Assembly (NCBI GenBank): GCA_022829145.1
Contig: CM040742.1
Coordinates: 3,681,158 to 3,745,157 of the forward strand
Source: Albula goreensis
Lineage: Eukaryota > Chordata > Actinopteri > Albuliformes > Albulidae
DNA: 64,000 nucleotides
Direction: 5' to 3'
In this document: one piece after another, positions 23,082 to 36,091 of the stretch
Layout of the letters: each line of letters begins with the position of its first letter
Position numbering within the stretch: position 1 is the stretch's first letter
Position numbers and translations under genes: made by a program
Notes under the pieces: model-generated
The model's database searches: none
Told to the model about the DNA's origin: nothing
Seen by the model: the letters and a program-made list of their open reading frames with translations, nothing else

Positions 23082-24154
23082 CTGGAACACAGGAGGAGAG
23101 GGTGAGGCAGGGAAGAACTTCGGAAAAAAAAATACTAATGATTTATCCTTCTACTGATAACGGCCGCACTATAACAGCAAAGCATATATTTTATTGATCT
23201 CCAAAGGGGAAATTAATTTTGTCATGACTAGCAGAAATACAGCTGCGATACAATTAGACCTCACACATCATTTTAATAAAACTCACTAATAAAATAAAAG
23301 CATGCCCTACAAAGCAGACTCCGCATATCAAACCAGTCATTGCATAGTGTACTTAGACACTGCTTACCGCTGACAGATCTGGGCAACATATAATATCTTA
23401 CAGGGAAGGAACGGTAACATGACTTCTACGTAAAGATTAGGACTGCTCATTTCATTTATGATGAATCAATTACAGACTTATACTTATTAGGAATAGTTAA
23501 GCAAAACCCCAAGTTATTGTGAAAGGTGGTTGATGAGTGAATGACTGGATAAAAGTCCTTGATATATGTCCACAATAAAAAGCACCGAAAAAGCTCTCAA
23601 ATGACAAACATCGTAATTCTTATTCAAAGTGGATTGCTTTGGTAAATATCCAGCTTATATAAACTGATAATACCCTGGTTTTCAAATAAGAAGATGTATT
23701 CTGAATAAGTCACCTGCTGAGCAAATATATAATGCTATGGTAGAATGGTCCAGATGGAGGGTGGGATTTTTCTCCTGAAAGAAACCCTATTTTTGCAGAC
23801 TAGGAAAAATGTATTATCTCTGTAATACCTTGAGAGTGGCAGTGGACCTAGCAGTTTTGTGGAAAAAATTGTGGGAAAAAGTGTGCAAATACATTGAAAT
23901 GGTTTTAATTTCTGTGTAAGTGCTGTGGAGATATAAATGAAGCAATGAACACAACCAAATGTAGCGATAGCACAATGACTAGAAGACTATGGGAAGTTCT
24001 GGGAAATGCTTTTCTCAACATTGACAGGAAAAATAACAAATAGCAACTCCAAAGCGAGGTGCTGGAGTATTGCTTCAATGAATATACATATAGACTTTCT
24101 GTGATTTTGTCAGGTTATGTTTACTTAGATTATTTACCTCTGGTATGTTGTATT

Positions 24155-24350
24155 CAGAGGTGGGAAAACTCTGGCTTCAGAAAGTACAAGTACTACCATG
24201 TATTTGCTCTACCTGTTCACTTCAAGCAAACGATTTCACTAATGACCTGGCTGAAGAGTTGTGCTAATTACAATCGGCTGTTGTAGCGTATGAGAGGAAC
24301 CAATACATGTTTGTGCTTTTACTTTCTGAAGCTGGGGTTTTCCACTTCTG
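24155..24350. mobile_element. hAT-like non-autonomous foldback element (MITE)
   Basis: Terminal inverted repeats of about 35 bp begin CAGAGGTGGGAAAACTCTGG at the left and, read inward from the right on the other strand, CAGAAGTGGAAAACCCCAGC. Both continue into TTCAGAAAGTA. The element is flanked by an 8-bp near-duplication, GTTGTATT (24147-24154) and GTTGTATG (24351-24358), the target-site length typical of hAT transposons. No coding capacity in 196 bp. Confidence 0.75.
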
Positions 24351-27300
24351 GTTGTATGCTATTAAAGGAAAACCGTTGTATGGAAACAAACGGAAATCAC
24401 AGTGCGATTCCACTATTTTTTTGCCTTGCGTAGTTGTAAAGCTTCTGGTACTTGCTCAGTTATGCTAGTCCTTCTCTTAGCTTCTCAGTATGGATATTAG
24501 TATTTTGGACTTGTACATCAACGTTGGCAGATAATACAAGTTTGATCATGGCCACAATCGATCCGCATGCATTAAGACAGTTCACTTCAACATTCATAAA
24601 AAAATCACAATTCATTATTGATCAAAAGCAAGCGAAAGTTAATTTATTCGCCTGAGAAGCATATGTAAATATTGGCTGTACCATGTCCTCAGTAGCCTTG
24701 TCAAATAAGTCTAATCAAATTACAGGGATGCTTAATGGAGGGACCTTTTCCACATGAAAATTCTTTGGGGACCAGTTACCATGAAATGCTAATCTATGCT
24801 ATCAATGAAGTAGGAGTGCGGGAAAACTCAAAATAAATCTATGTACCATATCATAATCTATCTGTACTACACCAATACACTTGGGGAACAAAGTAACATG
24901 GCAGAGACCTCACCAAAGACAATAGTACTTCATCTTGTAACAAAACAAAACTATAAAAAAAATCCCAGTTCTTTCTTTCCCCCCATGTTTGAAATTTCCA
25001 GTTATGTTTGTACACCCGTCACCACACACAGCCATCAATGCTCTCCACCAATGGCACGCACTGAGGTCATGTGGTCTCCCAGGAAACCTCCCAATCTGCC
25101 AGCTGATTGGAGATCGACAAAACTGCAAGTCTGGGAGCTGTTGAATGCTTATCAAGATGTGTCACGTCAGAGAATCCAAAACCTGAGAGGCCCAGTTGAA
25201 TCAAACATACTAAAATCCGCACGCTTGTATTGATGGGGAAGGCCGACATTTTTATTATTATCCAAAAAACGGGACTTTTTGTTTGCCTATGTACAGTAAA
25301 CGAATCGGAGAAAAAACTGGAAGATGTTTCTTTGTAAAATTGTTACAAGAAGAGTCTTCCTTTAGCTTGAGGAAATCTGGCATGTCTTTAGAGCAACGTG
25401 AAATTCCAGAACCTGTGCGGAATCCTCAGAGGAGAAATATAACAGTGCGCATAGAATTCTGGGTACTCCTTTTTGCACTGGAAGCTTTTGTTTTTGTATG
25501 AGACACAAGGACGGCGCACCATGCGGCCCCATCCGAGAGGCAGGTGAGCTGTAAAGGTGAGGTCAGGCCAATAACTGTCACCACCAAATAGGGTCTAATG
25601 GGTTGAGGGGGAACTTATGGATGATTGGATTTTTATTAAAGTCATTTTATAAGGGCACACTGGTCAAAGGCAGGAGGCATCAAAGGCGTTATTGAAAGTG
25701 TTATTTCAAAATCAGGCCTTTATTTAATGCAATCAAAATATAATGCACCAATTTATGCCTTTGACTTTCAAAGAGACCAGGAGGTAGAAAAAAAAGAAAA
25801 GAAATATAGCTACATAAACGTAATATAAGTTCATGCCTGCCCCCTGTTGTCTGTTTCCAACACCCACTTGATTCCTTTTGCACTATGAGGTATGCTTCCA
25901 AAAACGAGCTTTTCACCGAATGTGTTTGAACTGTGAATACTGCGTTTGCGCTCGCACACAAGTTCGGCGTGTTTCATTCGATTATTAACCTTATCTCCAT
26001 TTATAGGTCACACTCAGCAGGGAATACGTCCTGTTAAGTAAATGGACAATTATGGATACTGTGACCGAGGGAAACATAATAGGAGGTGTTGAAAAATGTA
26101 CAATATAAATTTGTGTGGTAAACCTGTGCAGGTTGTCACACTAAAGAAAAATAAAAATTTCAGAATGTGCTGTCTTCGGATGCACATGCCAGGCAAGAAT
26201 AACGACAATAGAAAAAGGAATAGAAATATTTTGGCATTCGGACGTGGGGCTTGCTGTGAAGAGGGCTGTTTTGAAACCTTGTTAGCTCGGGTCCACCCTG
26301 TCTAAGGTCCCCAGCTTCAGATGGATGACCGCAGTGAAAACACGAACACAGCTCTGCACTGAACTGTGATGAAAGGGTTTTGAGTCTGTCACATTCGGGA
26401 TAGGAAATAAAACTGGTTCAACTTGTATGGCAACGACCTCATTTCTTGGGTAGGAAATTCAAGATCCAGAGCATTCCCTAGCCAGGCGTTGTCCATCAAT
26501 CCAAAAAAGAAAAAAAGAAAAAGAAAATTAGGACAAACAAGCTTTCATTGGATCTCTGCCTCTCTGTGTTTCTCTCTTCCTCTCTCTTGTCATGCTGGTT
26601 GGTTTTTTGCATCAGTGGATTGTTCTACGTTTACATTTTCAGTTAAAGGGGGACTATACCCCTGTTCTGGCGGCTGGCAAAACTGGCAAACTCCCTTTAA
26701 AACTATCATTACTCTCAGCGTTTTCCCATTTATCCCCCTTAATGAACGATAAAATGAACTATTCATGGAGTAATCAACACCAGCTGATGTAAATACAGTA
26801 AATGATTACCAATTTCATTTTGTGATAGAATTGCTGTTCTTCACTGAATAGAGATGAATAGTTTTCAATCTGCCAATAACTGTAAAACATAAAGTAGCCT
26901 ACAATAATATGTAGGTATAACAAATACTGCATGTGTTAGTAAAGAAAAACATTAGGTTACTATTACAAAATTAAACTGGAAACATTTACTCTGTTTACAT
27001 TAATTGGTGTAGATTACTCTGAGTCAATTATTTTATTGTTAATCAAGGAAGATAAATGGGAACGGGTTGAACATTAAGACATGAATGAAGGTAAAGTTTG
27101 TTCCTCCCCTGTTTTATTAATTTTTTCATATAATATTAGGGTTCTCTATTATTTATGTAGGGTGGATGCTCATGCTGTGTAAATTTGTTGATTCAGGGAG
27201 TTGAAATAGAGGGAGGTGAGAGAAGACAATGATTGGATAATGGTCCAGATTTGAAGGATTCTGATTGGATGCCCCTGCCATCTTTACTTCACTTCACTTT

Positions 27301-27835
27301 GGCGTTACACTTAACTCAGGTGAGTCTTGAGGTTTCCTTAATCAGGCAGCGAGGCTGCTGTTGCTAATGAGCCCATAGTTTGCAGAAACAAAACAAAAAC
27401 AACAACAACAAAAACACAGAAAATATCGTGCCCTTAACAGAACTTTGCTGTGTAAACAAAGAGCTGGGACGATGAGACATTTTTCCTTGTCCTCGAGTAA
27501 CGGTGTACATCATTCTGAAGTGAAGTGGAGTGGATAACTGGAGCACATTTCGATATGAGTGTTCTTCATTGCTCGTCCTTTCAGATATTTTTCCTCGCCG
27601 CCTGACAGCTTCACAACTCATGAGGAGTCATGTTGTGTTACACAGACGTCCAAACCTGGGATATCTCCGAGATTTATTATCGTCGGGGCACCTGTCACTA
27701 CCTCACTAGTTAAAACGCATCTCTGGGCCTTGGTTTGCCACTGCAGCTTAACTGGCCTGTCAGAATAACACTGGCTGTGCCCGTGTAATCTTTCTGCGGA
27801 GGAGTGGGACGTGTATGATGATAAATGAATGGAGG

Positions 27836-27849
27836 GGAGCAGGGGGCAG
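27836..27849 (+). promoter_or_regulatory. weaker CTCF-like motif
   Basis: GGAGCAGGGGGCAG matches the CTCF core at 12 of 14 positions (the first two bases differ) and is followed by CGCC. It lies in the intron just upstream of a SINE copy. Low specificity. Confidence 0.25.
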
Positions 27850-27884
27850 CGCCGCTATCATGACTAGCTCTGATGCTACATGCT

Positions 27885-28080
27885 GCGAGGGTTCAGCAGC
27901 GTGTGATCGAGCAGTTAAGAACGCCGGTGTCTGTGGGGGGTCACGGGTTCGAGTCCTGCCTGGGGCAGCGCTGGGGGACCCTTGAGAACAGCGCTTCATC
28001 CTCATTTCCTTAAGTAAATACGCAGCTGTGCAAATGAATTATGAAATATATAAAATGGTGCCCTTGTAGGAATGCACTTT
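27885..28080 (+). mobile_element. tRNA-derived fish SINE copy, 3'-truncated
   Basis: A degenerate A-box region (GATCGAGCAGTTAAGA) precedes a good B box GGGTTCGAGTCCTGCC, then CCCTTGAGAACAGCGCTTCA, AGTAAATACGCAGCTGTGCA and a poly-A-rich end. The layout matches the teleost SINE with 'CCTTGAGCAAGGxxCTTxACC...CAGCTGTATAAATG'. It lacks the GTCTGCTAAATG end. Located in an nrxn2 intron, antisense to the gene. Confidence 0.7.
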
Positions 28081-31000
28081 TCATGTTCTGACATCCCTTC
28101 ACATTGTATTTTCATGTGAATTATCACATTATTGGAGGAGACATATCCGTTGCTGTACAGTATAGCAGTATATATACCCCTGTACAGTATTATGTGATAT
28201 TATACTATATTTACTTTATGCAGTATTATTTACCTAGAACAATGTCTTCAAACGATGCGCTAGTCTGGGTTCAGCAGAGTTCTTAACACCAAAGCACCCC
28301 TTTAAATGTTTTTATTTGTATTTAGTGACTGGTCTGAGTTTGGTGCTCACAGAATATCTCTGTACGCTTACAGCAAGACTTTTAATTTGTATTGAGGTAA
28401 TAATCGCTTCCTATTGGCTGACAAAAGGGACATGGCAGCCATGGGAGAGATGAAGAGAGAGGGAGAGAATCGGTTCTGGCATGACTGCATGATGGGCTGT
28501 CATCACGCGGGGGGGGTTGGGGCGTGGAGTTAAAACGCCTCTTTAACTGCAGGGCCGCTACTCGAGTGGAACTAAGAGAGGTCCCAGCTAAATTCCACCT
28601 CGCTTAAGCGCTTGCACGGATATAAATGGTGCTGGCTAAAGGGTGGAGGTGCACGGCTCCCCAGCTTGATTACTGTAACACGGCCATAACTACATCCAGT
28701 TACGCCTTTTGGCTGAACGAGGCAGCGCGGCGGTAGCGAACCAGTTCCTATTAGGGTTGAGGGCATTTCTGTCCAGGGTTTGCGAGCCAAGTTTGCAATA
28801 GTTTCCACAAGCATCAATTAAGAGGTCAAGACAGCACTCTTAGCAACTCATATACAAATAAGTTGCTTGGTTTTGATCTGACAATCTGCTTGTTAAAGCA
28901 GATGGATACTGTGGACACTCTTAAATGAAACATTAAGCTCAGAGTTGATTATGTCCGAGAGCCATTAACAGACTTTCTCAAGCCGTCTTCACAGATGAAC
29001 TCTGGACGATGTTCGGAGAGTCAGGTCCGGACATTTTCTGGAGTTGCCCTTTCGTACATGTAGCACAGAGCTGGAGATTTTCCGTGTCAGATGCGTTCTC
29101 ACCTACTGGAAATACTGTGTTTGGTTTAGTACAGTGTGCAGAACGTGATGCAGAGAGTATCCTGTGGACATCGCAGTGTTTCGTTAACAGCACATAGAGG
29201 ATGGTGGGTGGGGCTGCTGACTCTTCCATAATGATGATTGTTTTTGTGTTGCTATCGATACTACATGCAACTGGATGTATCTGCAATTTTAACAAAAGAG
29301 TGGAAAGAAATATACAGACGAGTGGAAAAGAGTACGAAGCAGCTACCCTCGGATGATAGTATTCTTCTTTCATGATGGAAATGTCATCCACACGCCCAAT
29401 CACTCACCGTGAATTCTCCGGAAAATTACCTGCTGTATTCACACATGGGCTCAACCGGACATTATCAGGACTTTTCAAAAACGGTTCTTGGTTGCTGTAC
29501 TATAGGGTGAGTTCTTACTTTTTTTCTAAGTTTCTTTTTCCTTCTTTTTAAGCTTCTTTTTCTATGCTGTTGTCTTTCAAAAATAGAAAATCATGTGCCC
29601 ATGCTAACAACTTGTCCTGGTGTTTTGAGAATTGCACGTTGTGACAAACTCGTTTTTACAGTACTACCTGTTGAGATGATGAAATGCACTTAGAGGCACA
29701 TAAATAAATGTCATTCGGGTCATAATAATCTCCTGACATTACCGTAAGTGTTTTCCCAAGGTAACGTAGCGGGCTTTCAAACAATGTCCCGTAAAAGGCA
29801 CCTGATGAGTCAGTGAGAAAATAAGGGCGTGAATGCAACAGAGCTAGAGGACAACCTGACAGACAACTTCTCGACTGGGTGCAATCTGGAGTAAAATGAC
29901 AAAGCGATGCAGTCTCTGCTTGGTGTGAATAGTTGAGGTTGAAGAGCACAGCGTGTGGTTAGCAGTGTCTGAACACTGTAACACTTTCGTAGGAATCTGG
30001 GTCTGCCAAACTGACAAATGGCTGTGTCCCTGCCTCTGAACAAAATGCTACCAAGCCAGTAACTTGTGTGCATGCCGAGTACCCATATTTCTTTTTTCCC
30101 ATTTATCTTAGTAAAAGAAGCTATTGCTTGTTATACAGTTGGCACTGTGTTTATACATGCTGCACTGTAAACCTCACACAATAAGACCTTGCACAGAATA
30201 TTCCCTCGTTCATTCCAAGGACAAAACACTGAAAAACAGCAAAATAATATGCAGAACAAAAATCATTAACAATAAAAATGATTACATCAAGTGTTGAAAA
30301 GAACCAGACACCTGTCTGAAGAAACTCAGTGCGTTATAAAGAAAAGGACATTTATCGATGTCCGCATGCCAAGGAAACCCAGTGTGACGGTTTGAAATGA
30401 GAAGACGGGGCCTCCCTGTTTTCAAGAGCGGGCGCACAGCCTGTCGTGGGGAGTTATTACCGGCCCGAAAACGTGATCACGCGGCATCGGCTGCTTTGAT
30501 GAAGTGCAGCTGCTGGGCGCGATTGGCCCCTCTCCTCCGTCATTAACAGCTCGTGTCGCGTGCCGCGCGCTTACAAGCCGCCACCCAGGCTCGACCAATC
30601 AATCATGACTGCCGTACGCAGCCCGCACTCTCACCGTCACCGTCACCAGCACGACAAAAATGTGTCACCCAGCACAGACTTTGCTTTTTGACACTTTAAA
30701 ACTATTTCCCTGCAATAGTTTGTAAAGGGTTTCTTTGTATGAATATCAATGGTACTTGTAATATTCTTTATTTTGTTCATACCCATCTGTTTTTGTATTA
30801 TTTTGTATATTTTTTAATTATGACACAAGACATCCTTAGATTTTACTTGTGTCGCATGCTCAAGATTTCTCATGGCAGTGTAGTTTGTGATGGGTTTCTT
30901 AACTTGACGAACTGACACACTTGACTAATTCACTCAGAGAGATTATTTTGGAGCATAGACACAACCTTCCAAAAAAGGAAAGACAACTCCTCTCTCCTCA

Positions 31001-32159
31001 CTTCTCTTCATTCATAAATAAATTTCTTTACTTGCACGAAAAGATTAAAAAAGAACAAGAACAAATATATCATTGGCTAATAACAGGTAAGGAGAAAAAT
31101 ACTAGTGAAGAGTAGCAAAGACATATTCATTTCACATTTTTATGAAGCTTTTTTAGGCTGTGGACAGTTGTGAAGATGTGTTCTTATAATTTGTTCGATC
31201 ATAAAGATTCCCTGCACAAAAACTTGCAAAGTATGAAGTACGAGTGTATTCTGGACCCATTGCCAATGTGGTGCAAAAATAGTGGCTTGGAGATATTTAC
31301 AGCAAATGTAAATGGTAATTTTTGTACAATATGATTTGTCCATTTGTGTCGGCTGTGAAAATGGCATGTAAGAAAAACTTAATATGTCACTTTCAAATGA
31401 GTTATGGTAATCTGTTCTTTATAGAGTCCACTCCTCCAGCACCTTTGACCGCCATGCAGGTACTCAATTTCAAGTTCTTCACGGACTTAATATTCCCAAA
31501 ACCAAACGATCACAATTTGCACCCAGAGGTGAGGTCTACATGAGACAGTTGTAATACTGGCCCAGCTTCGGTTTTTCATAATTATGTTTTGGCCGTTCTG
31601 AAGTTTGGCTGAATTCTGGAACTTGAAATTCTCTCATACGCTCTGAAATGGCCCGTGGAGCCCCTCTCTGCTCTCGGGACTTTTTCTGCAACGGCTCCAG
31701 TGGGCAGAAACCTGTCTGAGACACACATGAGCTCCTCGGCCTTTGCCTAATTAATGGCCAGTCGTGTGGTGCGATTAAATTGGAAGCAAACTGCCTCTTT
31801 CAATTGGATGAGGGAACTCGTTAACTTTACCTTAAATTGGACAAAATGTGATATTCTCTTGGAGGTCTTGTGGTAAACTCTTCAGAGTTTGGCAACTGTT
31901 GATTGCATGCATTAGTGATATGGTGATTGGTGCCGTGAGCTGAGCCTTTTTCAAAAATGTAATTTTCATTTTATCCATCTCATTTTGTTTCATTTTTTCC
32001 CATAGGGACTGGTATAGTTCACGGCTGTACTGAAATGTTGTAGAAAGTTGCAGTGACGATTTAGTCATAATAAGGAAAGGGACATGACACGGTATAAAAA
32101 TGCGAGAGGAGACAACCTCCTTTGAGCTTCCCAAGCCCCACTCTGGCCCCACCCCTCAC

Positions 32160-32482
32160 CTGTGTGACACTGTCCCGCATGGTTGGTGAGCGCTGTTTGC
32201 GTGTGGTGGTGGTTGCCATAGTGGTGGTTGTCTCCATGATGGTGGTGGACATGTCCGACAGCGGGGTGGCGGAGGTGGTTTCCGTGGTGAGGACGGATGG
32301 GACGTCCCCCACCAGTCTCAGGTTCCCGTCCGCCTGCACGTTGGGGTCCCCCTCGGCTGCCAGCTTCAGCACCTGCAGCCCGTTGTAATAGAGCCCGGAG
32401 ACTTGGCCCTGGAACGGCCGGCCCCGGTCCTGACCCCCGATTTTGATAGAGGCCTGGCTGTTAAAGATAGTCAGCTGTCGCC
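32160..32482 (-). CDS. nrxn2: nrxn2 exon: end of LNS6 and Thr-rich O-glycosylated stalk
   Basis: A 323-nt exon between acceptor TGATTACAG-type sequence (CACAG) and donor GTGAGG. It begins with two bases completing Gly and reads [36 protein letters not shown], then [11 protein letters not shown]. This closes the LNS6 beta-sandwich and retains the Ile-Phe-Asn motif that contributes calcium ligands in Nrxn1-beta (from memory). After the domain the sequence turns into a low-complexity stalk rich in Thr and Ser ([19 protein letters not shown], then [20 protein letters not shown]), the juxtamembrane region that is heavily O-glycosylated in neurexins. The wording of this stalk, with [12 protein letters not shown] followed by RSPT-RDS-TQ, is the NRXN2 version as I remember it. 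It ends in phase 0 on CAG (Gln). Confidence 0.97.
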
Positions 32483-35400
32483 CTGTGATTAGTGAAAGAG
32501 AGAAGAGGGAGGGGAGAGAAAGAGACAGAGCCGGGGAAGGACAGTCAGTCTCATCCTCTCTGCATGAAGGCCCAAGCATATCCAGGAGACACTTCAGATA
32601 CCAGACCTCCTGGCAACACTTCAGAGAATAATGGTATGGAGCCGTACAGGTGCTCTCACAGGTGTGCCCGCAGAGGAGTAAAGCTCCTCACCCGGCCATG
32701 GGAAGTCACGTTCGAACCCTGGACAGAGGGCCCGTATTATATCTCTCATGAGCACAGCACTCAGCGAGAGCATCCTTGACCCATTTTGATCAACGTTAAT
32801 TGTGGAGGAAGAAGAAAATGTAAGCTGTGCTTCTGTGTCTTTTTGTCTATGAGAGTGAGTGTCCGGGTGCAGCTGCAGGCGTGTGCGAAATGGGTTTCGA
32901 CGGACAAATGTGTTGAAATTCATGGCTGGAAACTCTGAATTTCACCCGTTTGCGTAGATGTGAGTTTCACCTGTGAGCCCCACCGATGATGTGCTACCAG
33001 GATTTCACAAATTCCTTCCTGATGCTGATGTCTGTCACCTTTCCACAGCCACAGCTGGCCCCATGAACTCTGACCCCTTACCTCTTATAGTGCGACATCT
33101 TCCAAGTCCTTCAGAACCCACACTGTGGATGGAGTGTTGTCCTGGATTACGCTATATTATTCGGGGGGGGTGGGGGTGGGGGTGGGTTTGGCGGTTCATG
33201 GTGACTCAGCAGTTAGCAGGATCAAACTGCTTTGGAGGACAGGACTATTTGTGGTTTAATTGCTCCCTCCGTGGAAGGATGTTAAAGACCCAATTTCCCA
33301 GCCTTGTGGACGAGAGCAGACTCAATGCCCTCTCTGACTGTGTCCTCTCTCGAACAGGAGTCGCTAATGTAGCTGCCCTGTAAAGCCAGGCTCAGAGGAC
33401 ATAAGGTGCAGGACTGGGCCGTATCACAACAACGGCCACTTTATAATCTTTCTGTCTTCTTCCCGGCTATAAACCGGATCAATCATGCATTCAATAAGGC
33501 TGAATGTTCTAGATTCTCGGGTGCCGGTCTGTACAGAACAGATGTGAGGAGGGCCTGCGCAGACTCCGTCAGCCCGCGCGGTTCGGTCTGTTCGGGGATA
33601 ACAGCCGCAGTCACGCCGCCTCGGCTGAGCCGGAGACTGAGCGCGGCGGTGCTTTTTCCCTCCGAGGATGGGGGAGGTGCGGCTGGCCGTCGCTGGCCTT
33701 GATCTGTGTTCCTGTCCTTGACATAAGCAATCGAGTGGCTCGGATTTGATATTCTCCTCACGCTCCCCGAAGGAGCCGTGGATCGGCATAGTGATCGAGG
33801 GGTTACTGTGTACAGACAGGGGGCGCTGTGGGACCAACTCGATGGATCGGGGACAGACATCAGGAACACCTCATCAAAACGTCCCCATTTTTTAAAGCCA
33901 GACACACAGAATAACACACACACATACACATACAAACAAACACACACGTCCCCACACATAAATTGATAAAACACTGCTTTCCAGACCCCCACATCCATCT
34001 GTCACTCTGTCCAGTCACCTTGACTGAATAGGGGAAAAGGGATTCAGCCCAGCGTGTCAGCCTGCTCTTCCGGCCGTTGTCGGACATGGCCCTCCCAGGA
34101 GACAAGCCTTCCTCCAGATTTAATCTAAGCCGCGGTTACTCAGAGAACCTGTCTCAACCGCTGCTCGAGTCCCTCCTCACCTTCCCGAACAGCAGGCAGT
34201 ACTTAAACTCATTCAGTGTAGCCACTTCAGAGATAGCCCCTCAAAGAGGACAGCGGAATGATAGACTTAGTCACACCTCTCTGTGAGCCCTCATGTTTTG
34301 ATATATAGACCTGGGGCTGTTTTCCTTGAGCTTCCAACATTGCGGTAATAATATGTTCCTCATACCCCAGGCTCCGGGGTTACAACTTTAATAATAGGTG
34401 GAGTGTAACGGTACAAAGAGGCACAAACACATGCGCACACAGAGGCAAACACAGACACACACAGACTACTGCATGACGAGTCACCTAAGCCCTCGAGCGC
34501 TACAGATTCTGCCCAGTATGACTCTGTCGGTTAAACTGGTCCAGCTGAGACCGAGGGCCGTGAGGTCACACGCCCAGCTTTTTTATCGACCCCTGACTGG
34601 GGTCAATACAGCATCGCCTGGTGCGACATGGTTTGTCAAGAGGTCGCTCAGGATTGTGGGTGCTCAGAGGAATGCCGTGGCAGTTAGAAGGTCCGACGGA
34701 TACAACCTGGCATTCCAAATAAGGAGGAAAGTGAAAGCAGGGCGAAGGGTAGCGCAGAATAATGATTTGTGCTGCTCTCAGGCGATGACCAATGATTAAA
34801 ACCGCTCTGGGCGAAACGCACTGATTGTACCTCCCCTTCAGAATGATGGACGTGCTTTATGTATTGAGCGGAAGTCTCTCTCTGATGGGGTCACATGAGG
34901 CCGAGGCTCGTTTGAGAGTCATTGGCGCCCCGGTAATGGGACGAGTCTGAGCCCTTCCACGGCGTGAAAGCTGGCTCTCAGTAGCTGACGAGGACGCAGA
35001 GGACTTAATGGTAGGGAAAGATGACGGCGGAATGAGCTCGGACGTTTTACAGTAAACATAAACTCGTATCGAATGAGGGAGTTGAGACAGGTTGGACAAT
35101 AAGATAAAAGCTGTGTCACATCTCCCTCCATTAATTTCTACTTGTATTATTTTTTTCCACGGTAATTTGGCCACCCAAATTATTGTCATTATCAATTTTT
35201 TACTTTTTTGTGATGTTTTAATTATGTGTCATACCCTGATCCCAAATTGAACCTATTGTGACTGATCATGCTCTAATCATGTTCTGATAGGGTTGGTGGG
35301 GGTTGTTGTTGAGCGGCTGCAGCCCCTTTGCAGGAGATGCTGTCCAATCAGATCGCAGGAAGAAAGGAATGATGTAAGGCCTCTGGCGTCCAATGCAGCT

Positions 35401-36068
35401 CCGCCCCTTTCTGCTTTAAGTGGGGAGAGAGGCCGTTTTTCATCGCTAATGTGCGATGAAACTGGGTGCTCGTCTGCCTGACAGGTAATCGATACCTTTT
35501 CGGGTAAAGGACAGTGTTCTGCAGGTTGAGTTGTGCCGTTTTCTCAGACAGCGCACCCCTCGGGCATGTAACACTTGGCAGAAGAGGAGTGAAACTGCCT
35601 TTGGTTATGGCGACATGAAAAGGCTAAAATTCTGACCCCTTCCCCTACAGTGCATCACCATAAACATTACACCCCTCTGTATTCACACCTTAATATCAGA
35701 TTACTTGAATGCGCTGTGCTGACGAGAAGTCTTCGATTCGGACTGTGCCACAGAACCGTTTGGTCTAAACTCTTCCTGAGTTTCGATGGGTTTGCGAATG
35801 AACGCCCCAATCCAAGTCACGACTGCAGCTTACTGAAATAGACTACGGGAGCAGGACGACAAGTGAGCTGTTCTGAAGATACTGCAGAAGATCCCTCAAC
35901 CTCTGAAACAATTTACAGAGCCCCGCTCACTGAAATAGAACAGGATGAGAAAGCTCAGCAAAGGAGAACAAAGAAGTATCTCACTGATGTGCTAAATTTG
36001 GTCAGACTGCTATGTCCTTAAGTCAAGAAATGTTCAAGTAGCGCAGCGTAGCTATCACTGAACACAGG

Positions 36069-36091
36069 TTTTTTTTTTTTTTTTTTTTTTT
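36069..36091 (+). repeat. poly(T)23
   Basis: A pure T run within the intron. It reads as poly(A) in the direction of nrxn2. No retroposed gene was recognised beside it. Confidence 0.9.

Larger units (their letters stand above)
23082..32159 (-). other. nrxn2: nrxn2 intron between stalk exon and Cys-loop exon (9.1 kb)
   Basis: A GT-AG intron. It contains a hAT-like foldback element at 24155-24350, a tRNA-derived SINE at about 27885-28080 and a CpG-dense patch at 30390-30660. No coding exon was recognised. The remaining sequence is AT-rich without visible structure. Confidence 0.9.

Noticed and set aside
27941-27960. tRNA gene suggested by a good B box (GGGTTCGAGTCC)
   Set aside because: No cloverleaf or acceptor stem could be formed. 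The downstream sequence is SINE body.
23082-30390. Possible first exon of a gamma-type neurexin (short Met-start exon spliced to NTDD)
   Set aside because: No ATG-initiated short exon with a donor resembling the known mammalian gamma start was found on reading this stretch.
32122-32388. Plus-strand open frame opposite the stalk exon
   Set aside because: It is the antisense shadow of the Thr-rich nrxn2 coding exon.
36069-36091. Processed retropseudogene suggested by the 23-nt T run (poly-A on the other strand)
   Set aside because: No gene-like sequence or target-site duplication was recognised beside it.
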